A stretch of 64,000 nt of DNA from Cheiracanthium punctorium (taxonomy: Eukaryota > Arthropoda > Arachnida > Araneae > Cheiracanthiidae): assembly GCA_038373885.1 (NCBI GenBank), contig JAWZYV010015837.1:124001-188000 (forward strand), in the 5' to 3' direction. Shown here piece after piece: positions 35,586 to 46,124 of the stretch. Position 1 is the stretch's first letter; each line of letters opens with the position of its first letter. Below the pieces are notes generated by a model. That model saw nothing but the letters and a program-made list of their open reading frames with translations, ran no database searches and had not been told where the DNA came from. A program made the translations under genes and the position numbers.

Positions 35586-36974
35586 CACTACTGGCCAATA
35601 AAACTGTTACACCAGGAGGAAATGTAGATAACAAAATGACATTTATTGGATAAATATATTATACGGGAAATAACAAGTGATAAATATGGGTGCATAGATC
35701 CTGAGAAATCAGTACCCAGAATAACCACCTCTGGTAGTAATAAAAGTGCTTATACGCCTGGGCATCAAACAGATGTTGGATAGCATGTAGAGGTACAGCT
35801 GTCCATGCAGCTTTAACACGATGGCACAGCCCACCAGCCGTAGTGACTAGCGTACGGTGACTAGCAAGTCGCTCGGCAACCATTGACCAGGCATTTTCTA
35901 GTGGTGAGAGATCCGGACAACGTGCTGGTCTGGGCAGCAGTCGAACTTTTTCCGTAACAAGGAAGGTCCCTACAATATTGGCAGCATGCAGTCGTGCATT
36001 ATCCTGCTGAAACGTAGGGTTTGGAAGCCTCGAATAAAGGGTAGAGCCACTGGTCGTAACACATCAGAAATGTAGCGTCCACTGGCCCAAGTGCCGTCAA
36101 TGCGAACAAGAGGTGACAGAGACGTGCATCTAATAGCAGCCCATATCATCACGCCAGGTGATAGGCCTGTATGACGATAACGAATGCACGTTGAAAATGT
36201 GCTTTCACCACGATGCCACCAAACACGGATGTGACTATCATGATGCTGTAAACAGAACCTGGATTCATCTGAAAAAATGACGTCTCGCCATTCGTGCTCC
36301 CAGGTTCGTCGTTGATCCCACCAATGAAGGCTGCTCCTGTCTGTGATGTAGCATCAAGGTTAGCAGCAGCCATGGTCTCCCAGCTGAGAGTCCATGCTGC
36401 CGTAAACGTCGTCGAACTGTTCGTACAGACACATGTTGTCTTGCAAACGACCTCATTTCTTGTCTCAGGGCTCGGGACGTGGCTGCGAGATCCATTAAGG
36501 CCATGCGGGTAACATGCCCGTCTTCTCAGATGCTAGTGATAGCAGGCCGTTCAGATCTAACACCGTGTTCCGTATTACTGTCCTGAACCCATCCATTCCA
36601 TGTTCTGCTAGCAGTCATTGGATCTCGACCAACGCGAGCAGCAATACTGCGATAGGATAAACCGCAATCCCGGTAGGCTACCATTCGACATTTATCAAAG
36701 TCAGAAACATGCTGGCACGCGTTTCTCCTTCTTACACGAAGCATCACAACAAATTTTCACCAGGCAACAACGTTCAAGTTCAGTGTATGTATGAGAAACC
36801 GGCTGTACAGTTTCCTCATTTAAACACATTGTAGGTGTCGCTATCTGCTCTGGCTTTGTCTGAATGCGCTGAAAAGTTAATCATCTGCATATCACAGCAT
36901 CTTCTTCCTGTCGTATAAATTTTACGTCTGTAGCATGTCGCTTCTTGGTGTAGCAATTTTAATGGCCAGTAGTG
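35586..36974 (-). mobile_element. Tc1-like transposon
   Basis: It begins CACTACTGGCCAATAAAACT and ends with the near-complement (AATTTTAATGGCCAGTAGTG). TA follows on the right (36975-36976), while the left flank reads CA, one base off the expected TA. Length 1389 bases. A transposase pseudogene fills the interior on the minus strand. Confidence 0.9.
35659..36747 (-). pseudogene. Tc1-like transposase (DD34E), frameshifted
   Basis: Domain order on the minus strand: a helix-turn-helix, SDFDKCRMVAYRDCGLSYRS and IAARVGRDPMTASR (36526-36747). A second HTH follows, with RQHVSVRTVRRRLRQHGLSA in a shifted frame. Then come the catalytic WRDVIFSDESRF (about 36255-36290), QDNARLHAANIV (Asp codon 36001-36003) and CPDLSPLENAW (Glu codon 35896-35898). 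The last two are 34 residues apart, and all three acidic residues survive. Several frameshifts divide the frame into at least four pieces and a stop ends the first near 36526. It would excise and insert the element at TA if intact; it is not. Confidence 0.88.
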
Positions 36975-36976
36975 TA

Positions 36977-37419
36977 GTTCGTAAGTGGAGAAGTGTTTAA
37001 GGAACAATCGCACAAGTGTATTGCACTTGTCTCATTTACTATATTCTTGCATGAAGAGTTAATTTTTGAAAATATTGTAATACTTTATTTTTGCAAACTT
37101 TTTTTTTCAACGTGCCGTTATGATACTAGTATAAAAATAAATTTTCCTAATTTCTTTCAATAATTGATGAGTTGGAAATACAGTTGGGAAAAAAAAATCT
37201 GCAAACTAAATAGTTTGGTTGTCTACCGTCTTGGAATTGAAAATAGCTTTAGCGATGTTATCTGTGTTACTTTGACTACATTCGATGTAGATAATTCTTC
37301 TAAGAATTTCAGAAATGTTTATTCTTTATGTTTTTTTTGAAATAGATTAACGTCTTCCAAAATGCACTTGAAGTAATCACTGCCCATACATCTTAATGTA
37401 ATGAGAAAATTTTGGGTGG
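36977..37419. other. AT-rich flank between Tc1 and BEL elements
   Basis: No feature supported. Confidence 0.5.
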
Positions 37420-37424
37420 CATGC
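37420..37424. repeat. BEL target-site duplication, left
   Basis: CATGC directly abuts the left LTR and is repeated at 50830-50834 after the right LTR. Five bases fits BEL/Pao integration. Confidence 0.9.
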
Positions 37425-37847
37425 TGTTGCTTGAACATAAGAAGACACGTCACAACTTTCTTGAACTTACTTATTGGACGACACAAAACATCACATCGCA
37501 TGCAGAACAATTGAACATTCAAAATACTATCGCCAACTAGAGGCGAACTAACTTCAAAAACTCAGCTTTAATTAAAATATATTTCATAAAGGCAAAATAA
37601 TTCCACAAAAGCAACAAATAATTAGGCATGAATCAAATTGCCGCCAACATTACCGGGCGAACTGAACACACGAGCTGAAGGCGAAACTCCACCTCCAATT
37701 TAAATCACTTTAGTCAGCAACACCTGAATTCACTTCCTATCCAAAAATAGAAAATAAGTGCTACCTAACCAGCCACTGCTTAGTGCTGGCATCTGTACTC
37801 TAAGTACATAACAACCGAATGCAGTCCAACAGGTTTGTGCAGGAACA
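37425..37847 (-). repeat. BEL 3' LTR
   Basis: Nearly identical to 50407-50829. The polyadenylation signal AATAAA of the other LTR reads AATAAG here because of one substitution near 37468. Confidence 0.92.
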
Positions 37848-37860
37848 TACTCCCACCCAT
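37848..37860 (-). promoter_or_regulatory. Polypurine tract of BEL element
   Basis: On the minus strand ATGGGTGGGAGTA lies immediately upstream of the 3' LTR, the expected position for plus-strand DNA priming. Confidence 0.65.
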
Positions 37861-37867
37861 CAAGAAG

Positions 37868-38875
37868 TCATTCTTGATGAGAAGGTATTAAACAAAGTTT
37901 AACAATTGGCCTTTTAAATAAACCCTTAGCAGTTTTTATTGTTACCACCCGTACCATACCATCCTTACCAGGATGCGTAGCTACAACTCTACCCAGCGGC
38001 CAAACAGAAGGTGGTACATTTTCCTCCTTTAATATAACTAAATCATTTAACTTAATATTTTCCCCAGAAACCTTCCATTTTTTCCTATTTTGAAGTGAAC
38101 TTAAATAGTCTATCCTCCATCTCTTCCAAAAATTTAATTTTAATTTTTGTATAATATCCCAACGCGATCTAACAGACAGGTTATCTTCAATAGGTTCAGC
38201 TGGAGAAGTAATAACATCACCTATCAAAAAGTGTGATGGAGTTAATACATTTAAATCACTGGAATCATTTTCACTACCCACCATAGTAAGTGGTCTGGAG
38301 TTCAATAAAGCTTCTATCCGAGTCAAAAGAGTACACAACCCCTCAAATGTTAAGTTGGTATTTCCAATTACGCGCTTAAGATGAAACTTTGCAGAGCGCA
38401 CTGCTGCCTCCCACAACCCACCAAAGTGAGGACTCACTGGGGGAATCATGTGCCATTCAATATTTACTTGCGATAAATAATAACTAATTTTATCGTTTTC
38501 ATTGATGGTGGAAACAAATTTAAATAGATCTGATAGTTTCCTTTTGGCACCTACAAATGTTGTCCCATTATCCGAATAAATTGAACTTGGAGCTCCTCTA
38601 CGTGAGCAAAATCTCTTAAGTGCAGCTATGAATGCCTCAGAGGAAAGGTCACTCACTAGCTCTAAATGAAGCGCTTTTGTCGCAAAGCAAACAAAAAAAG
38701 CGATATAACATTTAGTAGTTTTAGCTCCTCGGCCACGATGTCTTAAAATACCAACTGGCCCTGCATAATCAATGCCACATATAGAAAAGGCCTATTAGGA
38801 GTAACTATCAACAGGAAGCTTTCCCATCAGCTGCTGTGCAGTGGTTGCTCTATATCTACAACATTTTATACATTA
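37868..38875 (-). pseudogene. BEL integrase, catalytic core and C-terminal domain (downstream of Helitron)
   Basis: The minus strand carries the end of the zinc-binding region (CIKCCRYRATTAQQLMGKLP) from about 38869. It then has the first catalytic Asp in ICGIDYAGPVG, the second in IYSDNG (Asp codon 38570-38572) and the Glu in LWEAAV (codon 38408-38410). The C-terminal part contains WPLGRVVATHPGKDGMVRVV, the BEL-type tail domain. The 262-codon portion 37868-38656 is open. Two frame breaks lie around 38790-38810. The Helitron separates it from the N-terminal zinc finger at 46112 onward. Its role would be insertion of the cDNA. Confidence 0.9.
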
Positions 38876-38887
38876 CTAGCAGACCCG

Positions 38888-38905
38888 GCCACGCGTTGCT
38901 GTGGC
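38888..38905 (-). terminator. Helitron 3' subterminal hairpin
   Basis: On the minus strand GCCAC and GTGGC pair around AGCAACGC, eight bases from the terminal CTAG. Such a hairpin marks the end of rolling-circle transfer in Helitrons. Confidence 0.8.
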
Positions 38906-39051
38906 TGAGTGATTTAAGCAGGATTTGAAAGACAAAATTTAACACAAATTAACATAACATTTAATAACATTTATTTAATAAATACTTTAAATATTTTAAT
39001 TTGATATATATACTCTAAATATCTTTAATCGTAATAAATCACAGTTGATAT

Positions 39052-41212
39052 TCAATGAAGCGCCAATCGATGTACAATATTTTTGGTCAATCGGTCCTTT
39101 GTTAATGCAAATAAACTTGATGGTTTTCCTACTCGTGAACACGCCACGTATAATTGCCCATGGGAGAAACATGGATTTTCAAAGTCTAAGCCGCAAATAG
39201 ACATGTTTGGCCTGAGATTTATTTATAGTCATCGCGAAAGCTAAGCGAATGGGAAACTGTAGTCTTTTAAATGGTATGGGAGAATTGGATATCCTCGGAA
39301 TACGTGGTAACAAAACAATTTCTCCTTTAAACTTTTCTGTCAAAATAGTTGCTTCAAGAACGTTTCCAGTGATTCTTTTGATCATCAAACGTGTACCGTT
39401 GCATAGTTTAGGAGGGTTTAAATTACGCAGTAGAATAATCGGTGATCCAATTTTCTATCGAAGATTGTGTGGTGGCATTCCTGATATGTCTAAAGAATTT
39501 AAAAATTCAATTGGGAAATTCACTGCCTCACGATTACTAAGCCAGTCATGATTTAAATAGTTATTTAGTATGTTTGGTAAGACACTCTCAATCAGTTCAT
39601 TTTTAGTTTGAACAACAGTACAGAAATTATCTGGCAATCTAATATGTTAAGTATCTTGATGAAATTCTATTTCACCGTTTCCAAGAGCCAGTAATTGTTT
39701 AGAAAATTCTTGTGCTGTTGGATCATTTTGGAGTTGTACTTGCATGTTTTTTGTCAGTCTGAGTGTTTCAACATTTCTCCATAAAATTGATTGTTTTAGA
39801 CATGCATTAATTTCATCTGCAAAAGTAGAGCGAGGAATAACTGGCAACGTTTGCCGGAAATCACCAGATAGTAATAAAATAGTACCACCGAAATATCTGT
39901 CACTATTGTTTAAATCCTGCATAGTCCTATTTAATGCTTCGAGCGAATGCTTATGAGCCATAGTACACTCATCCCAAATTATGATCGAAGTCTTCCGTAA
40001 CACTGCTGCCATTCCGCTTCTTTTTTGATATTACACATTGCATTTGGATTGTTATGAATATCTAATGCTAGCTTGAAAGCAGAATGTGCTGTCCGCCCAC
40101 CATCCAACAAAGTAGCAGCTATGCCTGATGATGCAGCTGCTAATGCAATTTTTTGTTGTGACCGTAGTTTCGCAAGGATGAAAGATAACAAATATGTTTT
40201 ACCGGTCCCACCTGGTGCATCTAAATAGAAAAAACCGCCTTGTTTGGCATCAATAGCCAACATAAATCGATTGCATATGTTCTTCTGCTCGTCAGTGAAT
40301 AATGGTTCATTGTTAGTAACAAATGTATTTAAATCACGATTATTAAATTGTTCTTCTTGCTGCAAATCACTATTTACTAAGTCTGTAGCTGGGCGATTAG
40401 GAGATGGAATACCATAATGACTAAGAGGTGAATTTGAGATCATGATACATAAATCTTCAATCATTATTAAAGCTTCGTTATACATATCTTGTGTGAAGTC
40501 TAAGTTTGGAGAGTGGTTTATTTGTTTATGTCGGTAGAGTATATCTTCAGTCATGTAGTTCTTATATTTTTCCCAAAATGTAGATGACTGTGTTGGAAAA
40601 CATGTCATCAAAATAATGGCAAATAGTTGACGAATATTACTCGGCGAGGACGTTAAAGCAGCATCAGCAAGTGTCAGATCCCAATGGTTGTCGTCTTCTA
40701 AAAGTTGCAACGCGTGACATGCATCTTTATACGTACTGAACACTTGGTCATTAACTGATCGTAAAAATTGAAAAGAGATTGGTCCAGGAACATTCACCAA
40801 CAATAAACGCAGAAAAAAGCATTCACATTGTTTTGGATGTACAGTATAAAGTCGTCCCAGTGTCTTAGCTTTAAATATGCCTGCAATATAAGGATGTGGT
40901 TCTCCCTTTTTACGTGGTTCCCATTTTTTAGCTGACGTGTTCCATGTAAAATAGCATGGAATATCAGTGTATAATACTGTTTTTGCGAATTGACCATACA
41001 CATCAGTTTTTTGACAGAGTGAAAAATTCGGTTAGTGTCGTTTTTGGTGGTTCACATGCTCTTTGGAGAATATTTTCTTCAGTGAAATACACACGTTGTC
41101 CATTTTCAAGATGCACTGCAAGATGTTGTATAGCAGTACTGTGGGGTATGGGGTGTATGGGGAAGCTAAGTATGCGCCAGATAGCTTCACTGCTGCTAAT
41201 GTATCTACTCAT
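39052..41212 (-). pseudogene. Helitron PIF1-type helicase domain (frameshifted)
   Basis: In order on the minus strand: a linker to Rep (SRYISSSEAIWRILSFPIHP, 41003-41212), then ATP-binding DEQKNICNRFMLAID and Walker A APGGTGKTYLL (about 40190-40219). Next come Walker B IIIWDECTM (about 39960-39986), LLSGDFRQTLPVIPR, and the distal motifs RLAFAMTINKSQ and HGQLYVACSRVGKPSSLFAL. The stop TGA is at 39052. Breaks occur near 41002, 39990, 39645, 39420 and 39190, so no full protein is possible. The 340-codon stretch 39979-41001 is the longest intact piece. The domain would unwind donor DNA during rolling-circle transposition. Confidence 0.92.
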
Positions 41213-41870
41213 TTGGTAGCGTGCTATTTCATCATTTTCGTTTATATTTTATACTCCAAATACGGCCAAATCAATGCCCTTATTAACGTACTTGCATACT
41301 TGATGGATTTCACAGAACTGCAAAGCTCAACATTAATATGAGCCTTGTACGTTTTGGAGAGTAGTGGTGAGTATGGTACTCCCCATTGATTGTCAATTTC
41401 TAATTGGTTAGAATTTGAAGTTCTCATTTTATATGTATGACCACCATTATCAGCGTTTCTGCGGCGATACAATGGATAACCATCAATATCAGTAATGGTA
41501 TCATTTGTGAATTTCTTAGGAAAATGTATCTTACATTTCCCATTTTCCATGCATGGTGATGTCATGTTAAACGCTCCACACGGTCCATGAATCATATGAC
41601 TTGTAACAATATTAAATAATTCTTGATCAATTGAAGAATCTGGAATTTCGACTGAAATAATTTCATCAATTTCCTCTGGACGAATTTTATCTTCAAGCCA
41701 AATTAAAATGTGAGCATGAGGTAAGCCTCATTTCTGCCACTCAATTGAATACAACCAACGACACATTTTGCGAAAAACTGAATATCTTATAAATAAAAAT
41801 GAAATTCTGTTTATTTGTTTGTTTGTTTGTTTGTTTGTTTGTTTGTTTATTTGTTTGTTTGTGGATTTGA

Positions 41871-42592
41871 TTCGTATACAAATCCACAAAAATGGACCTA
41901 TAGGCCTGAAATTTAGCACAGATATGTAAAATAATATAGAACAACTCATAGTCCACTTTAAAACTTTGAAAGTCCATCCGTTCCCGGAATTTAAGAGATT
42001 TTTTATGCTCTTCACGCAAAAATCTTTCCGTAATTGTAACCCCTGTAGTGAAAAAAGTGTGAAATAAGGATCGTGGTTGCCATGTGTGGCGATTTTGCCG
42101 AATAAAATGTCGTTCGTATACAAATTCACAAAAATGGACCTATCGGCCTGAAATTTAGCACAGATATGTAAAATAATATAGAATAAATCGTAGTCCACTT
42201 TAAAACTTTGAAAGTCCACCCGTTCCCGGAATGTAAGAGATTTTTTATGCTCTTCACGCAAAAATCTTTCCGTAATTGTAACCCCTGTAGTGAAAAAGTG
42301 TGAAATAAGGATCGTGGTTGCCATGTATGGCGATTTTGCCGAATAAAATGTCGTTCATATACAAATCCACAAAAATGAACCTATCGGCCTGAAATTTAGC
42401 ACAGATATGTAAAATAATATAGAATAAATCGTAGTCCACTTTAAAACTTTGAAAGTCCACCCGTTCCCGGAATTTAAGAGATTTTTTATGCTATTCACGC
42501 AAAAATCTTTCCGTAATTGTAACCCCTGTAGTGAAAAAAGTGTGAAATAAGGATCGTGGTTGCCATGTGTGGCGATTTTGCCGAATAAAATG
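41871..42592 (+). repeat. Three 241-bp tandem units
   Basis: Units start at 41871, 42113 and 42354 with TTCRTATACAAATYCACAAA and end in TTTTGCCGAATAAAATGT. They are nearly identical, so the expansion is recent. Related sequence occurs once in the fragment at 14730-14960. The long minus-strand ORFs here (such as 41728-42324) are read through these repeats and are not genes. Confidence 0.92.
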
Positions 42593-43472
42593 TTTTAAAT
42601 TCTCAAAGTAAAAATAAAAGAATAATAATGATTTTTTTTTTGTTAGTTTATATTCGTAATGTTATTTTTTTTAAAATTATAATATCGTGTGCATGGGAAA
42701 TCAGAGCAGGAATGTAATGCTTTACACGCAAAACAATAAGAATTGAAGATTTCCGAGGCTAATAGGTAAATTATTTTAGTTTGGCGAAAAAATAAAATGG
42801 CTCAAATGCCGATTTTGTGAAAGTGAGTTCTAGCGGTTTGCGCAGATTTCAGCTTGGCGCAATTTATTGAGAGCTTAAGGAAATAGATTTTTGAAAACAA
42901 GTGCAAAGGTTTTATTAGAATACAGCGTTAAATTTTAATGATCCGTGAAGAAATAATGCAGTTATTAAGGGATTTCAATTGATCTATCTCCAGAATTGTC
43001 GCCAAATGAGTACATTGATTTAAGTTGGGGGAATTCCGCCAAATTTCAGAAAATTGAAATCTTCTCATTTAGTACATCGGAGTAATGATGAATAAAACAC
43101 GTTATAGTTGATCATTTTAAAAAATTGGCTGTATTAAGGGATTCAACTTTTCAAATAAAGGCTTGCTTTACTTTTTCGCGGTCGAACCATTTCCCATATA
43201 TTATTGCTGCTAAGTCAATGCTTCGAATGATTTCCTAAACGCTTGCAAAATGGCGTATGTTGGCACTTTGGCGAGGCTTAGATTTGAAACTGGATTTTAT
43301 TTGAGACTGGGATATATAATGACACTGGTTATAGATAAAAATGAATGTTGGTATGAGTGTATGAGGTTGAAAAACTCCAGCACCGTTGAGCACCGTTGCA
43401 CCATGAAATTTGGTTCACCTAAGTCTTTTATCATGGAGAAGCTTTTTATGCTATCCGTTTTCCTCTAACTTG

Positions 43473-44399
43473 CCACCAGGTGGCGCAGCAGAACGTCGAA
43501 TTCTATTCCGTTTAGCCGTTTGCAATGCGAATATCGTCCAACCGATTTCGATGAAATTTGGTACACGCGAATATTAGAACACGGAGAATATTTTTCATTA
43601 TCCATTTTGCTGTAACTTGCCGCTAAATGGCGCTGAAAAGCATCAACTTCTATACCATTCGACCAATCGGCATAAAATTTTTTATACTTACACATTTGAG
43701 CACGAAGAATACATTCTAACTGCGTTCCTTTTCATGTTACTCACCACTAGATGACACTGCAATGCATTATTATTTTAACTCGCCACTAGATGACGCTGCA
43801 GCAGGCCAAATTCTTGACCATTCAAACGGTCGCTATGAAAATCAGTATACATAGCTATTTGAACAATGAGAATATTTTGGCGTTATCCATTTTGCTATAA
43901 CTCGCCACTTGACGGCGCTGTAGCAAATCATTACTTTAATTAACTACTAGATGGCCCTGCAGTGTATCACTTCTTGACTGTGCAAAGGATCGTTATGAAA
44001 ATTGGTATACGTAGATAGTTGAACACGGTCGCTATGAAAATCAGTATACATAGCTATTTGAACAATGAGAATATTTTGGCGTTATCCATTTTGCTATAAC
44101 TCGCCACTTGACGGCGCTGTAGCAAATCATTACTTTATTGAACCACTGGATGGCCCTGCAGTGTATCACTTCTTGACTGTGCAAATGATCGCTATGAAAA
44201 TAGGTATACATAGATATTTGAACACGGGGAAGAGTTTGGCGCTATCCATTTTCCTATAACTTGCCACTAGATGTCGCGTCAACACATGAACTTCAGGACT
44301 GTCCAGCCGATAGTCATGAAAATTCGTATACATTGATATCTGAATGCGAAAAATATTTTCGCCGTATCCGTTTTGCTAAAACTCGCCACTAGATTGCGC
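43473..44399 (+). repeat. Array of ten CTCF-core-like motifs
   Basis: CCACCAGGTGGCGC (43473) fits CCASYAGRKGGCRS at all 14 positions. Copies with one or two mismatches start at 43620, 43744, 43783, 43905, 43944, 44104, 44143, 44264 and 44386. The motif is embedded in diverged units with TATCCATTTTGCTATAACT upstream and GAAAAT-GGTATACAT. A recent 199-bp duplication (43831 versus 44030) copied two motifs. All are in one orientation. Confidence 0.8.
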
Positions 44400-44556
44400 T
44401 ACGCCGCATGGCCTTCTGCACCGTACAAACGATTGCCTTGCAATTCGGTATGCATGATTATTGGACACAATATAACGCGATATCCACTTTGCTATATCTG
44501 TTTATTACAATGAATAGTAATCACCACAAATCGTAATATCAAAAAGTCCTTTCATT

Positions 44557-44573
44557 CCCGTGCGAAGAACGGG
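44557..44573 (+). terminator. 3' hairpin of nested Helitron
   Basis: CCCGT and ACGGG pair around GCGAAGA, 12 bases ahead of the element's last base and 8 bases ahead of CTAG. This matches the usual Helitron CCCGTGCGAAGCACGGG hairpin with one base changed. Confidence 0.85.
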
Positions 44574-45267
44574 TACTTCAGCTAGTTTTACTGTAAAATC
44601 AATCAAAGATTTCAACTTCTGTTTAAACACTCGTGCAGTAATATCGTGACGATGTATTGATTGTTGACCTAGTAATAGTAAAGATTGGATTTCCTCCCAA
44701 TTTGGATTACACGTAAATGTTATAAACAAATCTGGACGACCGTAATGACGTACATAAGTCATTGCATCCTGCATGTATTCTTGCATGTTTCGTGTGCTAC
44801 CTATGTAGCTGGAAGGTAAAATAACAGCACTACCAATTTCATTGGTGTTTAAATTTCCATCGACGTTTCCAACAATAGCATCTCGTAAGTGAATGTAATC
44901 CTCTGATCGTAGTTTAGCTTGGTTGAACCGAATGAATCGCAAACGTTCGCTTTCAATCTTAGCAAACATTTCCACAACGTATTGATGATACAATTGACGA
45001 TATCGAAGGATATAGTTGTCCTGATTGTGTCTAATCATTAATCGATACGCATAGTAGTTCGTTGAACTAACCTTTTTATTTAATTCATTACAATTGACTG
45101 GATCAGACTGATTCATGAGCTCTTTCAATACGTGCATATCGAGTCTTCTTGCTACGGGCAGTAAGGTTAGATTTTTTGGGTCGCATATTACTAAAAGTAG
45201 TGCTTGGTATAGGCAAAATAAGACATGCATAGTGTGTAGTCCAAGAAACTGTATCACATTAAGGTGT

Positions 45268-45277
45268 GGCGCCATCT
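45268..45277 (-). promoter_or_regulatory. AGATGGCGCC motif near Helitron 5' region
   Basis: AGATGGCGCC on the minus strand occurs here and again at 45330-45339 and 45893-45902. It overlaps the apparent Rep start. It matches the right half of the CTCF-like motif in the nested element. Confidence 0.4.
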
Positions 45278-45500
45278 ACGAGATGCAAAGGACAATGTTT
45301 TACAGTTCTCTGTAAAGAAATTCTCTTAAGGCGCCATCTGTTCCAGCCTTAATGTTCTCAAACGGAAATATTGGACCTACGATTGGAACCTACGATTAAT
45401 AACAATAATCAACGTAATCAGAATATCAGTTGACCCGTTTTTGAGTTATTTCGGAACATACACACGGACACTGGATTTTTATATATTAAGATAAGATAAG

Positions 45501-46124
45501 ATAAGATATATGAAAAAAATATAATACGTTCTTTTAGGTTTCTTCCTCTGTAAAATGAGAATTTTTCTGTAAATTAAACATACGCAAATAATAAGATGTC
45601 GTTTAAAGCAAGAACTGTTAAACTGTTCTTTTTTTTTCAAAACAATAAATAGTTATCTCGGTTGGCAATTTCGGAAAAAATAAAATAAAACGCTTTTATC
45701 CCTTTAGAAGCAGACGATAAGCTATGAGTTGAGTATTTCAATATCGCAGATATTATTAATTTTCTTCGTAGTAATGTTCCAATATTTTTGGCCGTGTTCG
45801 TGACTGCCGGTTTGGATAAACACTTTTTCTTGAATTTATGCAGTACACAAATACATATTAAACTACAGTTGTACATAAAGAAATTCTCTTAAGGCGCCAT
45901 CTGTTCCAGACTTATGGAACGTACGATTAATAACAACAATCAACGTTGATGATCAGTTTTTTATTAATTATTAATTATTGAGACCATTAATTTGAATAAT
46001 AACTATCCTATTATCTAAGTTGGACCAAATTACATATATATGCAAACTTTCATGAATATCAGTTGGCCCGTTTTTGAGTTATTTCGGAACATACACACGG
46101 ACACTGGATTTTTATATATTAAGA
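45501..46124 (-). mobile_element. Duplicated Helitron 5' terminus and intervening segment
   Basis: The minus strand starting at 45501 (TCTTATCTTATCTTAATATA) and at 46124 (TCTTAATATATAAAAATCC) share the same 150-200 bases: CCAGTGTCCGTGTGTATGTT, CAAAAACGGG, and AGATGGCGCCTTAAGAGAAT. The inner one has two extra TCTTA units and also follows an A. Only one 3' end exists. The 45637-45876 minus-strand ORF lies between them and is not recognised; it might be captured DNA. Confidence 0.7.

Larger units (their letters stand above)
41785..44585 (+). mobile_element. Non-autonomous Helitron nested in the Rep gene
   Basis: It begins TCTTATAAATAAAAATG after A41784 and ends CTTCAGCTAG before T44586, so TC...CTAG ends are inserted exactly at an AT. 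Dropping it leaves the Rep reading frame continuous from SLIDFTVK into YSVFRKMCRW, which fixes the borders. It holds a TTTG microsatellite (about 41809-41861), three 241-bp tandem units, about 600 bases of unique DNA and an array with repeated CCACTAGATGGCGC-like motifs. No coding capacity of its own. Confidence 0.93.
41213..45275 (-). pseudogene. Helitron Rep (HUH nuclease) split by a nested Helitron
   Basis: The N-terminal Helitron-like domain is read at 44586-45275 (LPSSYIGSTRNMQEYMQDAM, GRPDLFITFTCNPNWEEI). It is interrupted from 44585 to 41785 by another Helitron. It resumes with SVFRKMCRWLYSIEWQK, a TGA stop (41728-41730) and then GLPHAHILIWL, the HUH motif (HAH codons 41710-41718). The tyrosine motif CKYVNKG lies at 41276-41296 in a frame shifted from the preceding ORF, and an in-frame stop follows after FGV. 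The Rep nicks the donor strand and joins ends. The last residues of the 44505-45275 ORF (from LAEVPVLRTG) are antisense Helitron end, not Rep. Confidence 0.93.
38876..46124 (-). mobile_element. Helitron with Rep/helicase pseudogenes, inserted in BEL integrase
   Basis: On the minus strand it begins TCTTAATATATAAAAATCC after an A (46125) and ends GGGTCTGCTAG before a T (38875). This is the Helitron rule: insertion at AT, TC...CTAG ends, no target duplication. A hairpin precedes the 3' end. It encodes a Rep with an HUH motif and a PIF1-type helicase, both broken. A second Helitron (41785-44585, plus strand) sits in the Rep gene. A second copy of the 5' terminus starts at 45501. Confidence 0.93.

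Noticed and set aside
36294..36512. 72-codon plus-strand ORF in the Tc1 element
   Set aside because: Antisense to the transposase, whose catalytic motifs are on the minus strand.
41728..42460. Long minus-strand ORFs (198, 92 and 68 codons) across the nested Helitron repeats
   Set aside because: They are the 241-bp tandem unit and the TTTG microsatellite (read as a KQTN run) translated through; only the last dozen codons of the 41728 ORF are Rep.
44505..44585. C-terminal part of the 256-codon Rep ORF as genuine Rep sequence
   Set aside because: It is the 3' hairpin and end of the nested Helitron read in antisense; Rep resumes at 41784.
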